Positions 41,890-51,074 of a DNA stretch of 64,000 nucleotides are shown here, piece by piece. Position numbers and translations under genes: made by a program. The notes beneath the pieces were generated by a model. The model worked only from the letters and a program-made list of their open reading frames with translations, was not told where the DNA came from and ran no database searches. The stretch spans positions 94,665 to 158,664 of the forward strand of contig CABUSH010000002.1 of assembly GCA_902494195.1 (NCBI GenBank). The letters run 5' to 3'. Within the stretch, counting starts at the first letter, position 1, and every line of letters starts with the position of its first letter. This DNA is from an uncultured Collinsella sp. (GTDB lineage Bacteria; Actinomycetota; Coriobacteriia; Coriobacteriales; Coriobacteriaceae).

Positions 41890-42744
41890 ATGGGCAAGTA
41901 CGTAATCGTGGTTGAGTCTGGGTCGGATGTGACGCCGGAGCTCTGCGAGCGCTACGGCATCGTGCGCGTGCCCATGCATGTCACGATTGGCGACGAGACC
42001 GTCGAGGATGGCTCGATTGATCCGCTCGAGATTTACTCGCGCTGCAACGAGCTCGGTGTTATGCCTAAGACGAGTGGCTGCGCGCCTGCGGATTTTGCTC
42101 ACGTGTATGACCGTATCCATGCCGAGCAGCCCGATGCGACCATTCTGCATCTTGCGTACTCCGAAGTCACGACTTGCTCGCATCAGTCCTCCAAGATTGC
42201 GGCTAAGGGCCGCGACTACGTATTCTCCATGGATACGCGTTTTGTCTCGGTGGGCCAGTCGCTCGTTGCCGTCGAGACCGCCAAATACATCGAGGCTCAC
42301 CCCGATGCCACCGTCGACGAGATCTTTGCATTTACGAACTCCGTCATGGACCGCGTGCTGCTGGGCTTTGTTCCTACCGACCTGGCCTTTCTTAAGGCGG
42401 GCGGTCGTCTGTCCAACGTCGCATTCCTTGGCGCCCATCTGCTCAAGATTAAGCCCTGCATTGAGGTGACGGGTGGCAAGTTCGTGGCGACCAAGAAGTT
42501 CCGCGGCTCTATGCTCAAATGCGCCCGTGCCTTTATTGACCACATGGTTGCCAAGGGCGAGATTGACTACTCGCACATTGGCCTGGCGTATTCGGTAGGC
42601 CTTTCCGAGGAGCTGCGCGACGACATGGAAATCTATGCGCACGACCTGGGCTTTAAGGACGTTACCTGGACTCAGGTCGGCGGCGTTATCTCGAGCCATT
42701 GCGGCCCGACTGCCTTCGGCGCGGTGCTCACGCTCAAGGCGTAA
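41890..42744 (+). CDS. DegV-family fatty-acid-binding protein
   Basis: 284 residues. The DegV signature is clear: VVESGSDVTPEL at the start, KTSGCAPADFAHVYDR (Thr-Ser of the fatty-acid carboxylate site), DTRFVSVGQSL and the C-terminal GGVISSHCGPTAFG. FakB proteins of this family present fatty acids to the kinase FakA, so a lipid role is expected. The start at 41890 was chosen over 41866 because it gives the usual N-terminus; neither has a strong ribosome-binding site. A hairpin at 42775-42812 ends the gene. Confidence 0.88.
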   Translation: MGKYVIVVESGSDVTPELCERYGIVRVPMHVTIGDETVEDGSIDPLEIYSRCNELGVMPKTSGCAPADFAHVYDRIHAEQPDATILHLAYSEVTTCSHQSSKIAAKGRDYVFSMDTRFVSVGQSLVAVETAKYIEAHPDATVDEIFAFTNSVMDRVLLGFVPTDLAFLKAGGRLSNVAFLGAHLLKIKPCIEVTGGKFVATKKFRGSMLKCARAFIDHMVAKGEIDYSHIGLAYSVGLSEELRDDMEIYAHDLGFKDVTWTQVGGVISSHCGPTAFGAVLTLKA

Positions 42745-42774
42745 GGCCTGGTGCCTATCGATATCTATTGCCTC

Positions 42775-42812
42775 GGCGGCGGGTGGGTTGTGATAACCTT
42801 CCCGCCGCTTTT
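42775..42812 (+). terminator. Intrinsic terminator after degV
   Basis: GGCGGCGGG...GGGTT and AACCTTCCCGCCGC pair and are followed by TTTT. Confidence 0.8.
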
Positions 42813-42930
42813 GTGTGGGGCCAAATAGAACAACCCAATTGACCACTAAACCGTTTCACCATCATGCGTATGGGCTAGAATGGCTCTGGCATTTATGTAA
42901 CTAAAACCAATGAGAGGCAAGGTAGCGGGA

Positions 42931-43749
42931 ATGGCTGAGATGACACTCGAGGGTGTGGACGCTCGTCCCGAGGACTCTGCGTTTGCCCTGGGCCGCGTGC
43001 ATTCGATTGAGACGATGGGAACGGTCGATGGACCCGGCATCCGCTTTGTGGTGTTTGTTCAGGGCTGCCCCATGCGCTGTGCGTATTGCCACAACCCCGA
43101 TACCTGGTCGGTTAACGGCGGCACCATGGTGACCGTCGAGCACCTGATGGACGAGTTCCAGAGCAACCACGAGTTCTATCGCAGCGGCGGAATTACGGTG
43201 TCCGGCGGCGAGCCGCTCCTACAGCCTGAGTTTTTGGCCGACCTGTTCCGTGCAATGCACAACAACCCCGATGGCCGCGTGCATACCTGCTTGGATAGCT
43301 GCGGCTATGCGTTCGATCCCGCGCATCCCGAGAAGTTCGATGCCGTACTCAACGAGACCGATATGGTGCTGCTCGATATTAAGCATGCCGACCCGGTCGA
43401 GCATAAAAAGCTGACCGGTTGCGATCCCGCACGCATCTTGGCGTTTGGCGATGAGCTCGCGCGTCGCAAGATTAAGGTCGTTATCCGCCACGTGGTGGTA
43501 CCGGGCATTACCGACACGGTGGAGGAGTGCGAGGCACTCGGTCGCCTGATCGCTCCATGGCACAACGTGGTGGGCCTGGAAATGCTGCCGTATCACACCA
43601 TGGGTGTCGTCAAATATGAGCAGTTGGGGATTCCCTATAAGCTTGAGGGCGTGCCCCAGATGGATACCGCGCGCATGCCCGAGCTGCGCAACGCCGTCAT
43701 GACGGGCATGAAAAAGCGCCGCGCGGAACTCAAAAACGCCATCGGCTAG
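42931..43749 (+). CDS. pflA: Pyruvate formate-lyase activating enzyme
   Basis: 272 residues of the radical SAM glycyl-radical-activase family. The cluster motif CxxxCxxC is CPMRCAYC (about residue 49-56), followed by HNPDTW; the SAM motif is TVSGGEPLLQPEF. It makes the glycyl radical on PFL, here on the separate small subunit encoded at 33866. It lies 9 kb from pflB, separated by the IS110 element and the sucrose cluster. The start at 42931 was chosen because AAGGTAGCGGGA precedes it; an ATG at 42910 lacks a site. Confidence 0.93.
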   Translation: MAEMTLEGVDARPEDSAFALGRVHSIETMGTVDGPGIRFVVFVQGCPMRCAYCHNPDTWSVNGGTMVTVEHLMDEFQSNHEFYRSGGITVSGGEPLLQPEFLADLFRAMHNNPDGRVHTCLDSCGYAFDPAHPEKFDAVLNETDMVLLDIKHADPVEHKKLTGCDPARILAFGDELARRKIKVVIRHVVVPGITDTVEECEALGRLIAPWHNVVGLEMLPYHTMGVVKYEQLGIPYKLEGVPQMDTARMPELRNAVMTGMKKRRAELKNAIG

Positions 43750-43751
43750 CA

Positions 43752-43786
43752 GGGCACTCATTGGGGACAGACTTAAATGAGTGCCC
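43752..43786. repeat. Inverted repeat with GGGGACAG loop
   Basis: GGGCACTCATT and AATGAGTGCCC are perfect 11-bp arms around TGGGGACAGACTT. It lies directly after pflA and may terminate it or belong to the GGGGAC repeat group (1627, 16103). Confidence 0.6.
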
Positions 43787-43992
43787 CCGGGCACCTAGTT
43801 GATTGCTAAGGAGCCCCGTCCTAAAAAGACTGGTCAAGGTTGCGGTGAGATGCGCAATAGAATCGTGCCATTTGGATAAATACGCTTGTGGTTTCTTTAA
43901 AGACACCTTAAACGCCGCTGAATATCTTTGGAAAGAAATGCCTGCTCGGTATCATGCTGCTCGTATATAAACGGTAGCAGTCAGGAGACCAC

Positions 43993-45111
43993 GTGCGAAA
44001 CATCGCATCGCGGGACGAGTATGTGCCGCAGCATGGCAGCAGATATAAGACGAAGGACACGTCTTCGCGTGGCCTTGCCGACACTCGCATCCGCGTGAGG
44101 AAGATTGCCGCCGTTGGGATGCTAACGTCGGCGGTTATTATCCTCGGAATTACCGCCAAAACCTACGCGTCGGAGCGAATGGCACACTCAGATGCGTCAA
44201 CGGTACAGACGCAAAACAAAAAGGTCTCTGAATCTAAAGTCACCGCAAGTCAAACCCTGTCGACAGCGAACCTCAAGACGGGGCTTTCGAAGGCGGACTT
44301 TAACGATATTCCCTCAGGCGATACCGTGCAGACCTTCTCACTGGTTGATGACCAGATCCTCGCCCTGGAGGATGAGAACCTCGCCGCACTCCAGAATGCG
44401 CTTGACCAGGCGCAGGAGCTGGGCGACGTGGGTGTAGTGTTCTACGACCTATCGAGCGGTAGGGGCGTGACGTATAACGCCGATGTCGAGGTGTATGGAG
44501 CGAGCAGCTACAAAGCGCTGTATGCGCTCTATATTTGCGAGACGTTGGTCGAATCGGGGCGGGTGTCGCTCGATGGGCCTTTAGCCACGTATAGTGGTTG
44601 CAGCATGGGCTGGCAGACGGTGCGCGACCTTATCGAGAATGCCGTCGCCAACTCAGACAACGATTCGTTTATCGCGTTACGCGCGGCGTTTGACCATGAT
44701 GGCTATGAGGATTGGATTGCCAATCTGGGTGTTGATGACGAAACGGCACTGAATCCGATGAGTGATTTTCCGACCTACTGCCCGCGCACTTCTGCGAGGT
44801 TATGGCGCGAGATGAGCGAGTATCTGAGCATGGATACCGAGACTTCACAGTGGTTGTCAGGCCTTTTGGCATCAACATCGCGCTCGTTTATTCGCGATGG
44901 CATTGCGGACGATCAGGTCTTGGTGCGCAACAAAGCGGGTTGGATCAGCGAGGACGGTTACTATTCGACATGCGATGCAGGCCTCATCGACATCGATGGC
45001 CGTACCTATGTCATGAGCGTCATGACATCGATGCCATGGAGTGACCGTTCGAGCGAGGTTACGGCCGCGATTGCAAAGGCTCTGTTTGATACGCGAGCTG
45101 CACTGGCTTAG
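43993..45111 (+). CDS. Exported beta-lactamase-like serine hydrolase
   Basis: 372 residues. A basic N-terminus is followed by one hydrophobic segment (about 37-58, AAVGMLTSAVIILGITAKTYA), so the enzyme is secreted or membrane-anchored. A hydrophilic linker leads to a class A beta-lactamase-like domain with the SxxK motif as SSYK in VYGASSYKALYA (about 172-177), the SDN motif in VANSDNDS, and RNKAGW in the KTG position. It could be a penicillin-binding-related carboxypeptidase or a beta-lactamase; the omega-loop Glu is not obvious, so drug hydrolysis is uncertain. GTG start after AGGAG. Confidence 0.82.
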   Translation: MRNIASRDEYVPQHGSRYKTKDTSSRGLADTRIRVRKIAAVGMLTSAVIILGITAKTYASERMAHSDASTVQTQNKKVSESKVTASQTLSTANLKTGLSKADFNDIPSGDTVQTFSLVDDQILALEDENLAALQNALDQAQELGDVGVVFYDLSSGRGVTYNADVEVYGASSYKALYALYICETLVESGRVSLDGPLATYSGCSMGWQTVRDLIENAVANSDNDSFIALRAAFDHDGYEDWIANLGVDDETALNPMSDFPTYCPRTSARLWREMSEYLSMDTETSQWLSGLLASTSRSFIRDGIADDQVLVRNKAGWISEDGYYSTCDAGLIDIDGRTYVMSVMTSMPWSDRSSEVTAAIAKALFDTRAALA

Positions 45112-45189
45112 CGTGTTCGTTTGGCGAGGTCAAACAAAATGCTGGTACCATACCTTGGTTGAGAATTTCGTATAGGTTTGGGGAATGGT

Positions 45190-45930
45190 ATGGCTACCAT
45201 CGCGATTATCGGTGCGCTCGAAAAAGAGATCATGCAGATTAAGGAAGAGCTGAGCGACGTTTGCGAGGCACGGGAGGCAGGCTTGACCGTTGTGAGCGGT
45301 GAGCTCGACGACCTGACAGTTGTCGCCACAACGGCGGGCATGGGCACGGTGAACGCCGCCGCTGCAACACAGCACCTCATTAGCAAGTATGCTCCGCAGG
45401 CTGTTGTGTTTTCGGGCATTGCGGGCGGTTTGAACCCCAAGCTCCATATCGACGACGTGGTCATTGGCAAACGCCTGCGCTATCTGGATACCGATACCGC
45501 GCTTATCGCCGAGTCCGCACCGGGGCTCGAGGAGTTTGGCTCGACGCCCGCGCTGGTCGATATTGCCGTCGACGTGCTTGCTGAGCGTGGGTTTGTTGAC
45601 GCTTCGAAAAATGCAGTCGCTTCGAACGAGGGCACCAAGCAGTTCCTGGTCGGCACGATTGCCACGGGTAACCGCTTTGTGACGGGCGCCACCATGCGCA
45701 ACGACGCTATCGAGGCGACGCATGCCGATTGTGTCGGCATGGAGGGCGCGGCAATTGCCCATGTCGCAACCAAAAATGGTGTCGATTGCCTGGTGTTGCG
45801 CGCTATCAGCGATAATTGTGACGAGGCGTACGATGCAATTTGCGAGCGAGAGTTCGATCTGTTCGAGTACGCGCGTGTCGCAAGTGACATTACGCTCGAT
45901 ATCGTCCGTCGCATTGCCGCTGCGCAATAG
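45190..45930 (+). CDS. mtnN: 5'-methylthioadenosine/S-adenosylhomocysteine nucleosidase
   Basis: 246 residues of the MTAN family. The catalytic glutamate is in IIGALEKEI (about residue 9), the central FSGIAGGLNPKL and GMEGAAIAHVA segments bind ribose, and the catalytic aspartate is in RAISDNCDEA (about 205). It removes adenine from SAM by-products, recycling methionine and preventing product inhibition. The ATG at 45190 is preceded by GGGGA; a TTG at 45178 is possible. It is followed closely by engB. Confidence 0.93.
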   Translation: MATIAIIGALEKEIMQIKEELSDVCEAREAGLTVVSGELDDLTVVATTAGMGTVNAAAATQHLISKYAPQAVVFSGIAGGLNPKLHIDDVVIGKRLRYLDTDTALIAESAPGLEEFGSTPALVDIAVDVLAERGFVDASKNAVASNEGTKQFLVGTIATGNRFVTGATMRNDAIEATHADCVGMEGAAIAHVATKNGVDCLVLRAISDNCDEAYDAICEREFDLFEYARVASDITLDIVRRIAAAQ

Positions 45931-45968
45931 CGCGTCTATTTGTAAGAACCTACGACCAAGGAGTGTCC

Positions 45969-46559
45969 ATGGCCGATTCCATTAACTACCAGCTTGCCAA
46001 GTTCGTCGCCAGCTACGGCAAAGTTTCGCAGATTCCCGAGTCCACCTGCCCCGAGGTGAGCTTTGTCGGCCGCTCCAACGTGGGCAAGTCGTCGATTATG
46101 AACAAGCTATTTGGCCGCAAGAACCTAGTCAAGGTTTCCAGTACGCCGGGCAAGACGAGCAACATCAACTTCTTTGAGGCCGATGACGTGCATTTCGTGG
46201 ACCTGCCGGGTTACGGTTTCGCCCGTCGCTCCAAGGCCGAGCGCGACCGCTGGGCCGAGCTTATCGGCGACTTTTTCGACTCCGAGCGCAGCTTTAACCT
46301 GGTTGTGTCGCTGGTGGACATTCGTCACGATCCCAGCAAGCTCGACCACGACATGATCGACTACCTGCAGGGCAACGAGTTCAACTTTATCGTCTGCCTC
46401 ACCAAGGCCGACAAACTCAGCCGCACCCAGCAGGCCCGCCAAGCAGCAGCCATCAAAAAGCAGCTCAACGTCCCGGCCGAGAACGTGATCATCACAAGCT
46501 CCCAGACCGGTACCGGCATCGACGAACTAAAAAAGCGCATCGCCGAGGCCTGCCTCTAA
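45969..46559 (+). CDS. engB: Ribosome biogenesis GTPase EngB/YsxC
   Basis: 196 residues with all GTPase motifs: G1 GRSNVGKSS (about 35), G2 region STPGKTSNINFF, G3 VDLPGYGFARR, G4 TKADKLS and G5 TSSQTGTG. EngB helps assemble the large ribosomal subunit. AAGGAG precedes the ATG at 45969; 38 bases separate it from mtnN, so they may be co-transcribed. A long palindromic element follows. Confidence 0.95.
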   Translation: MADSINYQLAKFVASYGKVSQIPESTCPEVSFVGRSNVGKSSIMNKLFGRKNLVKVSSTPGKTSNINFFEADDVHFVDLPGYGFARRSKAERDRWAELIGDFFDSERSFNLVVSLVDIRHDPSKLDHDMIDYLQGNEFNFIVCLTKADKLSRTQQARQAAAIKKQLNVPAENVIITSSQTGTGIDELKKRIAEACL

Positions 46560-46649
46560 TAAGTGCCCCTATCAATAAAATGCAGAACATCAGCCCGGCG
46601 ACTTTCCAGAGCGTAGGTCCCTGTAGCCGCCGTCAGAGAAGTTAACGTA

Positions 46650-46774
46650 GGGGAGGCCAGGGGCTTTGCCCCCAAATCTTTCCGCAGGACAGCAGGACCC
46701 CCGCCGCACGAAGTGCGCAGCGGGGGCCCTGCCATGTCCGAGGACGATTTGGGGGCAAAGCCCCTGGCCTCCCC
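46650..46774 (-). repeat. Long palindromic element P3
   Basis: Arms 46650-46678 and 46746-46774 (GGGGAGGCCAGGGGCTTTGC and onward) pair perfectly. On the minus strand it reads GTCCTCGGACATG, inner stem CAGGGCCCCCGC with GCGGGGGTCCTG, apex GCGCACTTCGTGC, then GTCCTGCGGAAAG. Weaker pairing extends outwards (CTGTAGCCGCCGT at 46621 with ACGGCGACTACAG at 46789). It sits between convergent engB and thrB. Confidence 0.9.
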
Positions 46775-46795
46775 GGCGGTTATACGGGACGGCGA

Positions 46796-47677
46796 CTACA
46801 GGTATTCGATCTGGGCGCCCTCGGTGTCGCACGTCAGAATATGCGTATCACACTTAGGGAACTGCTCGCGCAGCTTGACCTGCAGGAACTTTGCCACGAT
46901 GGTGTCGTCGGTCACAGCCATGAGGGTCGAGCCCGAACCACTGATCCAGATGGTCTTGGCACCGCCGTTAAGGCAGGTGTCGCGCACAGCGTTGTAGTCG
47001 GGAATCAGACGGCGACGATAGGGCTCCTGGATGCGGTCGTCGTTGGCGGCGGCAATCAGGTCAAGGTCGCCAGTCTCCAGGCCGCGCGTCATGCCGGCGA
47101 TGCGGCCCATTTGCCATACGGCGGTGGAGAGTGGAATCTTCTGCGGCACAACCTTGCGCGCCTCGCTCGTATGCACCTCGTAGGGCGGAATCACGGTAAT
47201 AAAACGCAAGCGATCGCTCACCTCGTAGCGCAGGCACTGGGGGAGCGAATCAGTCGGCGTAAAGGAGCAAACGGCACCGCCCAAGATGGCAGGGGCGACG
47301 TTATCGGGATGGCCCTCGACCTCGGTGGCAATGCGGACGAGCTCAGCGCGGTCGACGGTATGGCCCGTCAGCGCGGCGGCCGCCATAATGCCGGCGACGA
47401 CGCAGGTGGAGCTGGAACCCAGGCCGCGGGCGACGGGCACGTCGGTCTGAATGTCGATGGCAACGGGAAAAGCCGGCTCGCCCCAGGCGGCCAGAGCATC
47501 GACAAAGCTTACATAGACCAGGTTATTCTCGTTTTGGAATTCCTCGGGGCATCCGGTGATGGTAAGTTTGTCGGCGCGCTCAAAGGTAAAGTGCGAGTAG
47601 AGGCTGACGGCCATGCCGAGGGTGTCGTAGCCAATGCCTAGGTTTGCGCTTGTTGCTGGGACGGTGATCTTGATCAT
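46796..47677 (-). CDS. thrB: Homoserine kinase
   Basis: 293-residue GHMP kinase that phosphorylates homoserine in threonine synthesis. It begins ITVPATSANLGIGYDTLGMA, the ThrB N-terminal signature, and carries the ATP motif PVARGLGSSSTCVVAGI (about 82) and the C-terminal ISGSGSTLMAV. Its stop lies close to palindromic element P3 and its start is separated from thrC by element P4. The gene order thrC-thrB on one strand suggests an operon, although P4 stands between them. Confidence 0.95.
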   Translation of the reverse strand: MIKITVPATSANLGIGYDTLGMAVSLYSHFTFERADKLTITGCPEEFQNENNLVYVSFVDALAAWGEPAFPVAIDIQTDVPVARGLGSSSTCVVAGIMAAAALTGHTVDRAELVRIATEVEGHPDNVAPAILGGAVCSFTPTDSLPQCLRYEVSDRLRFITVIPPYEVHTSEARKVVPQKIPLSTAVWQMGRIAGMTRGLETGDLDLIAAANDDRIQEPYRRRLIPDYNAVRDTCLNGGAKTIWISGSGSTLMAVTDDTIVAKFLQVKLREQFPKCDTHILTCDTEGAQIEYL

Positions 47678-47690
47678 GTGAGTCCTCCTG

Positions 47691-47802
47691 GCGTGCCTGG
47701 CTGTTTAGTTCGCTGCTCGGACAGTCCTGCGCAAGAAGGAAAGCACATTAAGTGCTTTCCTTTGCGTGCGGAACTCGCGACGAACTAAACAGCCAGGCAC
47801 GC
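47691..47802 (+). repeat. Long palindromic element P4
   Basis: Perfect 22-bp arms 47691-47712 and 47781-47802 (GCGTGCCTGGCTGTTTAGTT then CG). Inside: CTGCTCGGACAGTCCTGCGC, inner stem AAGGAAAGCAC / GTGCTTTCCTT with an ATTAA loop, and GCGTGCGGAACT. The apex lacks the UUCG-type hairpin of the other copies. It lies between thrC and thrB. Confidence 0.85.
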
Positions 47803-47879
47803 TGTGTACGTTCGTCATCATCCCGGTGGTTATCTGATAAAAGAAGGTGCGCCGGCTTTCGCCGGCGCCTAGTAAGGGT

Positions 47880-49397
47880 TTAGTTGGTAGCCATCTTTTT
47901 TGCTGCAGACTCGACGTAGCTGGCCATCTCATCGACGTCGCAGACGTCTTCGAAGCGGACGGGCTTGGACTCGAGTTCGGCGAGCTGGGTCGGGGCGACC
48001 GTATTGGTTGCCTGCTCGAGCACGCGCATAGCCTCAAAGTCGTCTTCGGGAACGTTAAGCCCCAGAGCGTCGCAGCAGGCGCGCGGGAACTTGTAGGGGC
48101 TTGCGGTCGAAAGCAGCACGCGGGCCTTGGCGCCCTCGGCGGGAGCGGCCTTTTCAAAGACGTGATAGCCGCAAGCGGTGTGCGGGTCGATCACGTAGCC
48201 GTTCGCGTCCCAGCAGCTCTTGATGGCGGCGCGAACCTCGTCCTCGCTGGCCCAGCCACAGCCAAAGACGCTCTGGATCTTGGACAGCAGCTCGGCGGGC
48301 ACCTCGTAGCGGCCGGTCTGTGCCAGCTGCTCCATAAGGCCGGCAACGAGCTCGCAGTCGCCATCGGACAGGAAGTACAGCATGCGCTCCAGGTTAGAGC
48401 TAATAAGGATGTCCATCGACGGCGAGATGGTCGTGAAGAACGGGCGGTTACGGTCGTAGACGCCGGTGGTCAGGAAGTCGGCCAGCACGTTGTTCTTGTC
48501 GCTCGCGACGATGAGCTTGGCGACGGGCAGACCCATGCGTTTGGCATAGTAACCGGCCAGGATGTCGCCAAAGTTGCCGGTCGGTACGCAGAACTCCACG
48601 GCGTCGCCGGCCTCGATGGCGCCGGCTCGCAGCAGCTGCGCATAGGCGGCAAAGTAGTAGACGACCTGCGGCACCAGGCGGCCGACGTTGATGGAGTTGG
48701 CACTCGAAAGCACGGTGCCGGCGGCTTCCAGACGCTCGGCAAGCTCCTTATCGGCAAAGATGCGCTTGACGGCACTCTGGGCATCGTCGAAGTTGCCGCG
48801 GATGCCGCAGACGGCGACGTTATCGCCCTCCTGCGTGGACATCTGCAGATTCTGCACGCGGCTGACTTTGCCCTCGGGATAAAAGACGGTGATGCCCGTG
48901 CCCGGGGCGTCGGCAAAGCCGGCGAGTGCTGCCTTGCCGGTGTCGCCCGACGTGGCGGTGACGATCATGATGCGCTCGGCGCCGCCGTCCTTGGCGGAGG
49001 TGCGGGCCATCAGGCGGGGGAGCATCTGCAGGGCGACGTCCTTGAAGGCGCTCGTGGGGCCGCCAAAGAGCTCCATCACATAGGTTTGAGGAGCGTCGGT
49101 GCCTGGCGCTGCGTCGAGTTTGACGAGCGGCGTGACCTCTTCGCTCGCGAATGTGCCGCGGTATGCCTCGTCGACACACGCCGAAATTTCTTCGGCCGTG
49201 TAATCATTCAGTAACATTCCCAACACATCTTGAGCGATTTCAAAGTACGATTTATCTGCAAGCGAGCTGATATCGACCTGCTGGGTGCCGAGCTCGTCCG
49301 AGACAAACAAACCCCCGTCGGGAGCGATGCCGGTACGGATTGCCACCTTACTTGAGCACGATAAAGTGCGTCCTCGTGTACTATGATAAGTTCCCAT
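47880..49397 (-). CDS. thrC: Threonine synthase
   Basis: 505 residues of the long PLP-dependent threonine synthase type. It begins GTYHSTRGRTLSCSSKVAIR with APDGGLFV, and the PLP lysine is in FGGPTSAFKDVALQMLP (about residue 115). IVTATSGDTGKAALAGF is the phosphate-binding loop and SANSINVGRLVPQVVYY follows. It converts O-phosphohomoserine to threonine. The start at 49397 follows GAGGAG; the frame extends 15 codons further upstream. Divergent from lysC across about 100 bases. Confidence 0.95.
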   Translation of the reverse strand: MGTYHSTRGRTLSCSSKVAIRTGIAPDGGLFVSDELGTQQVDISSLADKSYFEIAQDVLGMLLNDYTAEEISACVDEAYRGTFASEEVTPLVKLDAAPGTDAPQTYVMELFGGPTSAFKDVALQMLPRLMARTSAKDGGAERIMIVTATSGDTGKAALAGFADAPGTGITVFYPEGKVSRVQNLQMSTQEGDNVAVCGIRGNFDDAQSAVKRIFADKELAERLEAAGTVLSSANSINVGRLVPQVVYYFAAYAQLLRAGAIEAGDAVEFCVPTGNFGDILAGYYAKRMGLPVAKLIVASDKNNVLADFLTTGVYDRNRPFFTTISPSMDILISSNLERMLYFLSDGDCELVAGLMEQLAQTGRYEVPAELLSKIQSVFGCGWASEDEVRAAIKSCWDANGYVIDPHTACGYHVFEKAAPAEGAKARVLLSTASPYKFPRACCDALGLNVPEDDFEAMRVLEQATNTVAPTQLAELESKPVRFEDVCDVDEMASYVESAAKKMATN

Positions 49398-49501
49398 ATA
49401 ACACTGCTCCTCGGATGCCTTGGTCCCAATCGGTGAAACCATGGTATCAGAGCGTGCAAAATAGGTTCGCAGAGGCTTTTTAGAAAGGTAACCTCCAGCC
49501 C

Positions 49502-50890
49502 ATGATTAAGATTGCCAAGTTTGGCGGCTCGTCGGTCGCCGACGCCGAACACTTCAAGAAGATCAAGGCCATCGTCGATGCCGATCCGGCTCGCCGTTTT
49601 GTGGTGGTTTCCGCCTGCGGTCGCCGTTTTAAGGGCGACACCAAGGTGACCGACCTGCTCTATCTGGTCAATGCGCACGTTAAGTACCACGTGTCGTGTG
49701 AGGAGCTGCTCGAGGACATTGGCCAGCGCTATTTTGATATCGCTGACGAGCTGGAGCTCACCTATCCCATCCGTGAGGAGTTCGCGGCCTTTGCCGAGCG
49801 CGCCCGCTCGGGCGGCTACTCCACCGAGGAGCTTGTGAGCCGTGGCGAGTACTTTACCGCCCGCCTGATGGCCGAGTACCTGGGCTTACCGTTCCTGGAC
49901 GCCGCGACGGTTGTGGCGTTCCATCACGACGGTACGCTCAGCATGAATCGCACCTCTGAGCTGGTGCAGGAGTACGGTCAGCAGGGCGGCTTTGTTATGC
50001 CCGGTTTCTACGGCGCGACGCGTGAGGGCCAGATCAAGCTGCTCGATCGTGGCGGCGGCGATATCTCGGGCTCGATTCTGGCCAAGTGCCTGGGCGCCGA
50101 CCTTTACGAGAACTGGACCGACGTTTCGGGCTTCTACTCTGCCGATCCGCGTATTGTTCCCGAGGCTCAGCCCATCGCCCGCGTTACCTACGAGGAGCTG
50201 CGCGAGCTTTCGTACATGGGTGCAAGCGTCCTGCACGAGGAGGCCGTGTTCCCCGTGCGCGAGGCGGGTATTCCGCTGGTCATCAAGAACACCAATGCGC
50301 CGCAGGACCCCGGCACCATCATTAGCGAGACGGCTGATGAGGGCGAGGCGGAGCCCATCATTACCGGTGTGACCGGCAAGCGCGGTTTTGTCGCCATCAA
50401 CGTTGCCCGCGACCGCACCAAGCCCCGCGTTGGCTTTATGCGCCGCGCGCTTTCGGTCTTCGAGCGCTATGACGTTTCCGTCGAGCACATGCCCACTGGT
50501 GTCGACCGCTTTGGCGCCGTGGTGCAGGAGCAGGATGTGCACGATTCGCTGTACTCGCTTGTGGGCGACATTCAGCAGGAGGTCGAGCCGCTCGAGATCG
50601 AGGTTGTCGAGGGCCTGGCGCTCATCGCGACCGTCGGTCGTAACCTGCGCGGTCGTGCAGGTATCTCGGGCCATCTGTTTGGCATGCTCGGCCAGGCCGG
50701 CGTGAGCGTGCGCATGATTTCGCAGAGCTGTGACGAGATCAATATCATTATCGGTGTCGAGGAGAAGGACTTCGACCTGGCGATTCGGACCATTTACCGT
50801 GCCTTCTCCGACGAAAACGGCATTGTGAAGGTCTCCGATCTGGAGGCTCCTGCGCCGGTCGATCCCGCTCTGGCTGCGCTCAAAAAGTAG
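49502..50890 (+). CDS. lysC: Aspartokinase
   Basis: 462 residues, monofunctional. The N-terminus IKIAKFGGSSVAD is the aspartokinase signature, FVMPGFYGATREGQIKLLDRGG and ENWTDVSGFYSADPR mark the kinase domain, and two ACT domains follow (about 310-460; VGFMRRALSVFERYDVSVEHMP and GISGHLFGMLGQAGVSVRMIS). The ACT pair implies feedback inhibition by lysine and/or threonine. It makes aspartyl-phosphate and is followed by asd on the same strand, though a terminator-like hairpin lies between. Confidence 0.95.
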   Translation: MIKIAKFGGSSVADAEHFKKIKAIVDADPARRFVVVSACGRRFKGDTKVTDLLYLVNAHVKYHVSCEELLEDIGQRYFDIADELELTYPIREEFAAFAERARSGGYSTEELVSRGEYFTARLMAEYLGLPFLDAATVVAFHHDGTLSMNRTSELVQEYGQQGGFVMPGFYGATREGQIKLLDRGGGDISGSILAKCLGADLYENWTDVSGFYSADPRIVPEAQPIARVTYEELRELSYMGASVLHEEAVFPVREAGIPLVIKNTNAPQDPGTIISETADEGEAEPIITGVTGKRGFVAINVARDRTKPRVGFMRRALSVFERYDVSVEHMPTGVDRFGAVVQEQDVHDSLYSLVGDIQQEVEPLEIEVVEGLALIATVGRNLRGRAGISGHLFGMLGQAGVSVRMISQSCDEINIIIGVEEKDFDLAIRTIYRAFSDENGIVKVSDLEAPAPVDPALAALKK

Positions 50891-50935
50891 CGACTGCTCG
50901 GTAGATTTTTGGGTCATGTCTCAAAAATCTACGGC

Positions 50936-51003
50936 GGGGCGTTTCGTTTCGGTTTCGTTTCGGTTTCGTTTCGACGGGGCGGGTTTCGTGCCCGCCCCGT
51001 TCT
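50936..51003 (+). terminator. GTTTCG tandem tract and terminator after lysC
   Basis: Five near-repeats of GTTTCG(GTTTC) at 50941-50973 run into ACGGGGCGGG-TTTCGTG-CCCGCCCCGT (50974-51000) followed by TCTTG. The hairpin is a strong terminator candidate; the tandem tract has no clear role. Confidence 0.75.
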
Positions 51004-51074
51004 TGTATACACTGGCAACAATAATCGGCCTGCTCGGCGTGCGGGCAAAAGCCACAACCTTTAAAGGGGGAAGC

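Noticed and set aside
50941..50973. Tandem GTTTCG tract as a possible CRISPR or VNTR
   Set aside because: Only about 33 bases with no spacers; runs straight into a terminator, so simple slippage is a better explanation.
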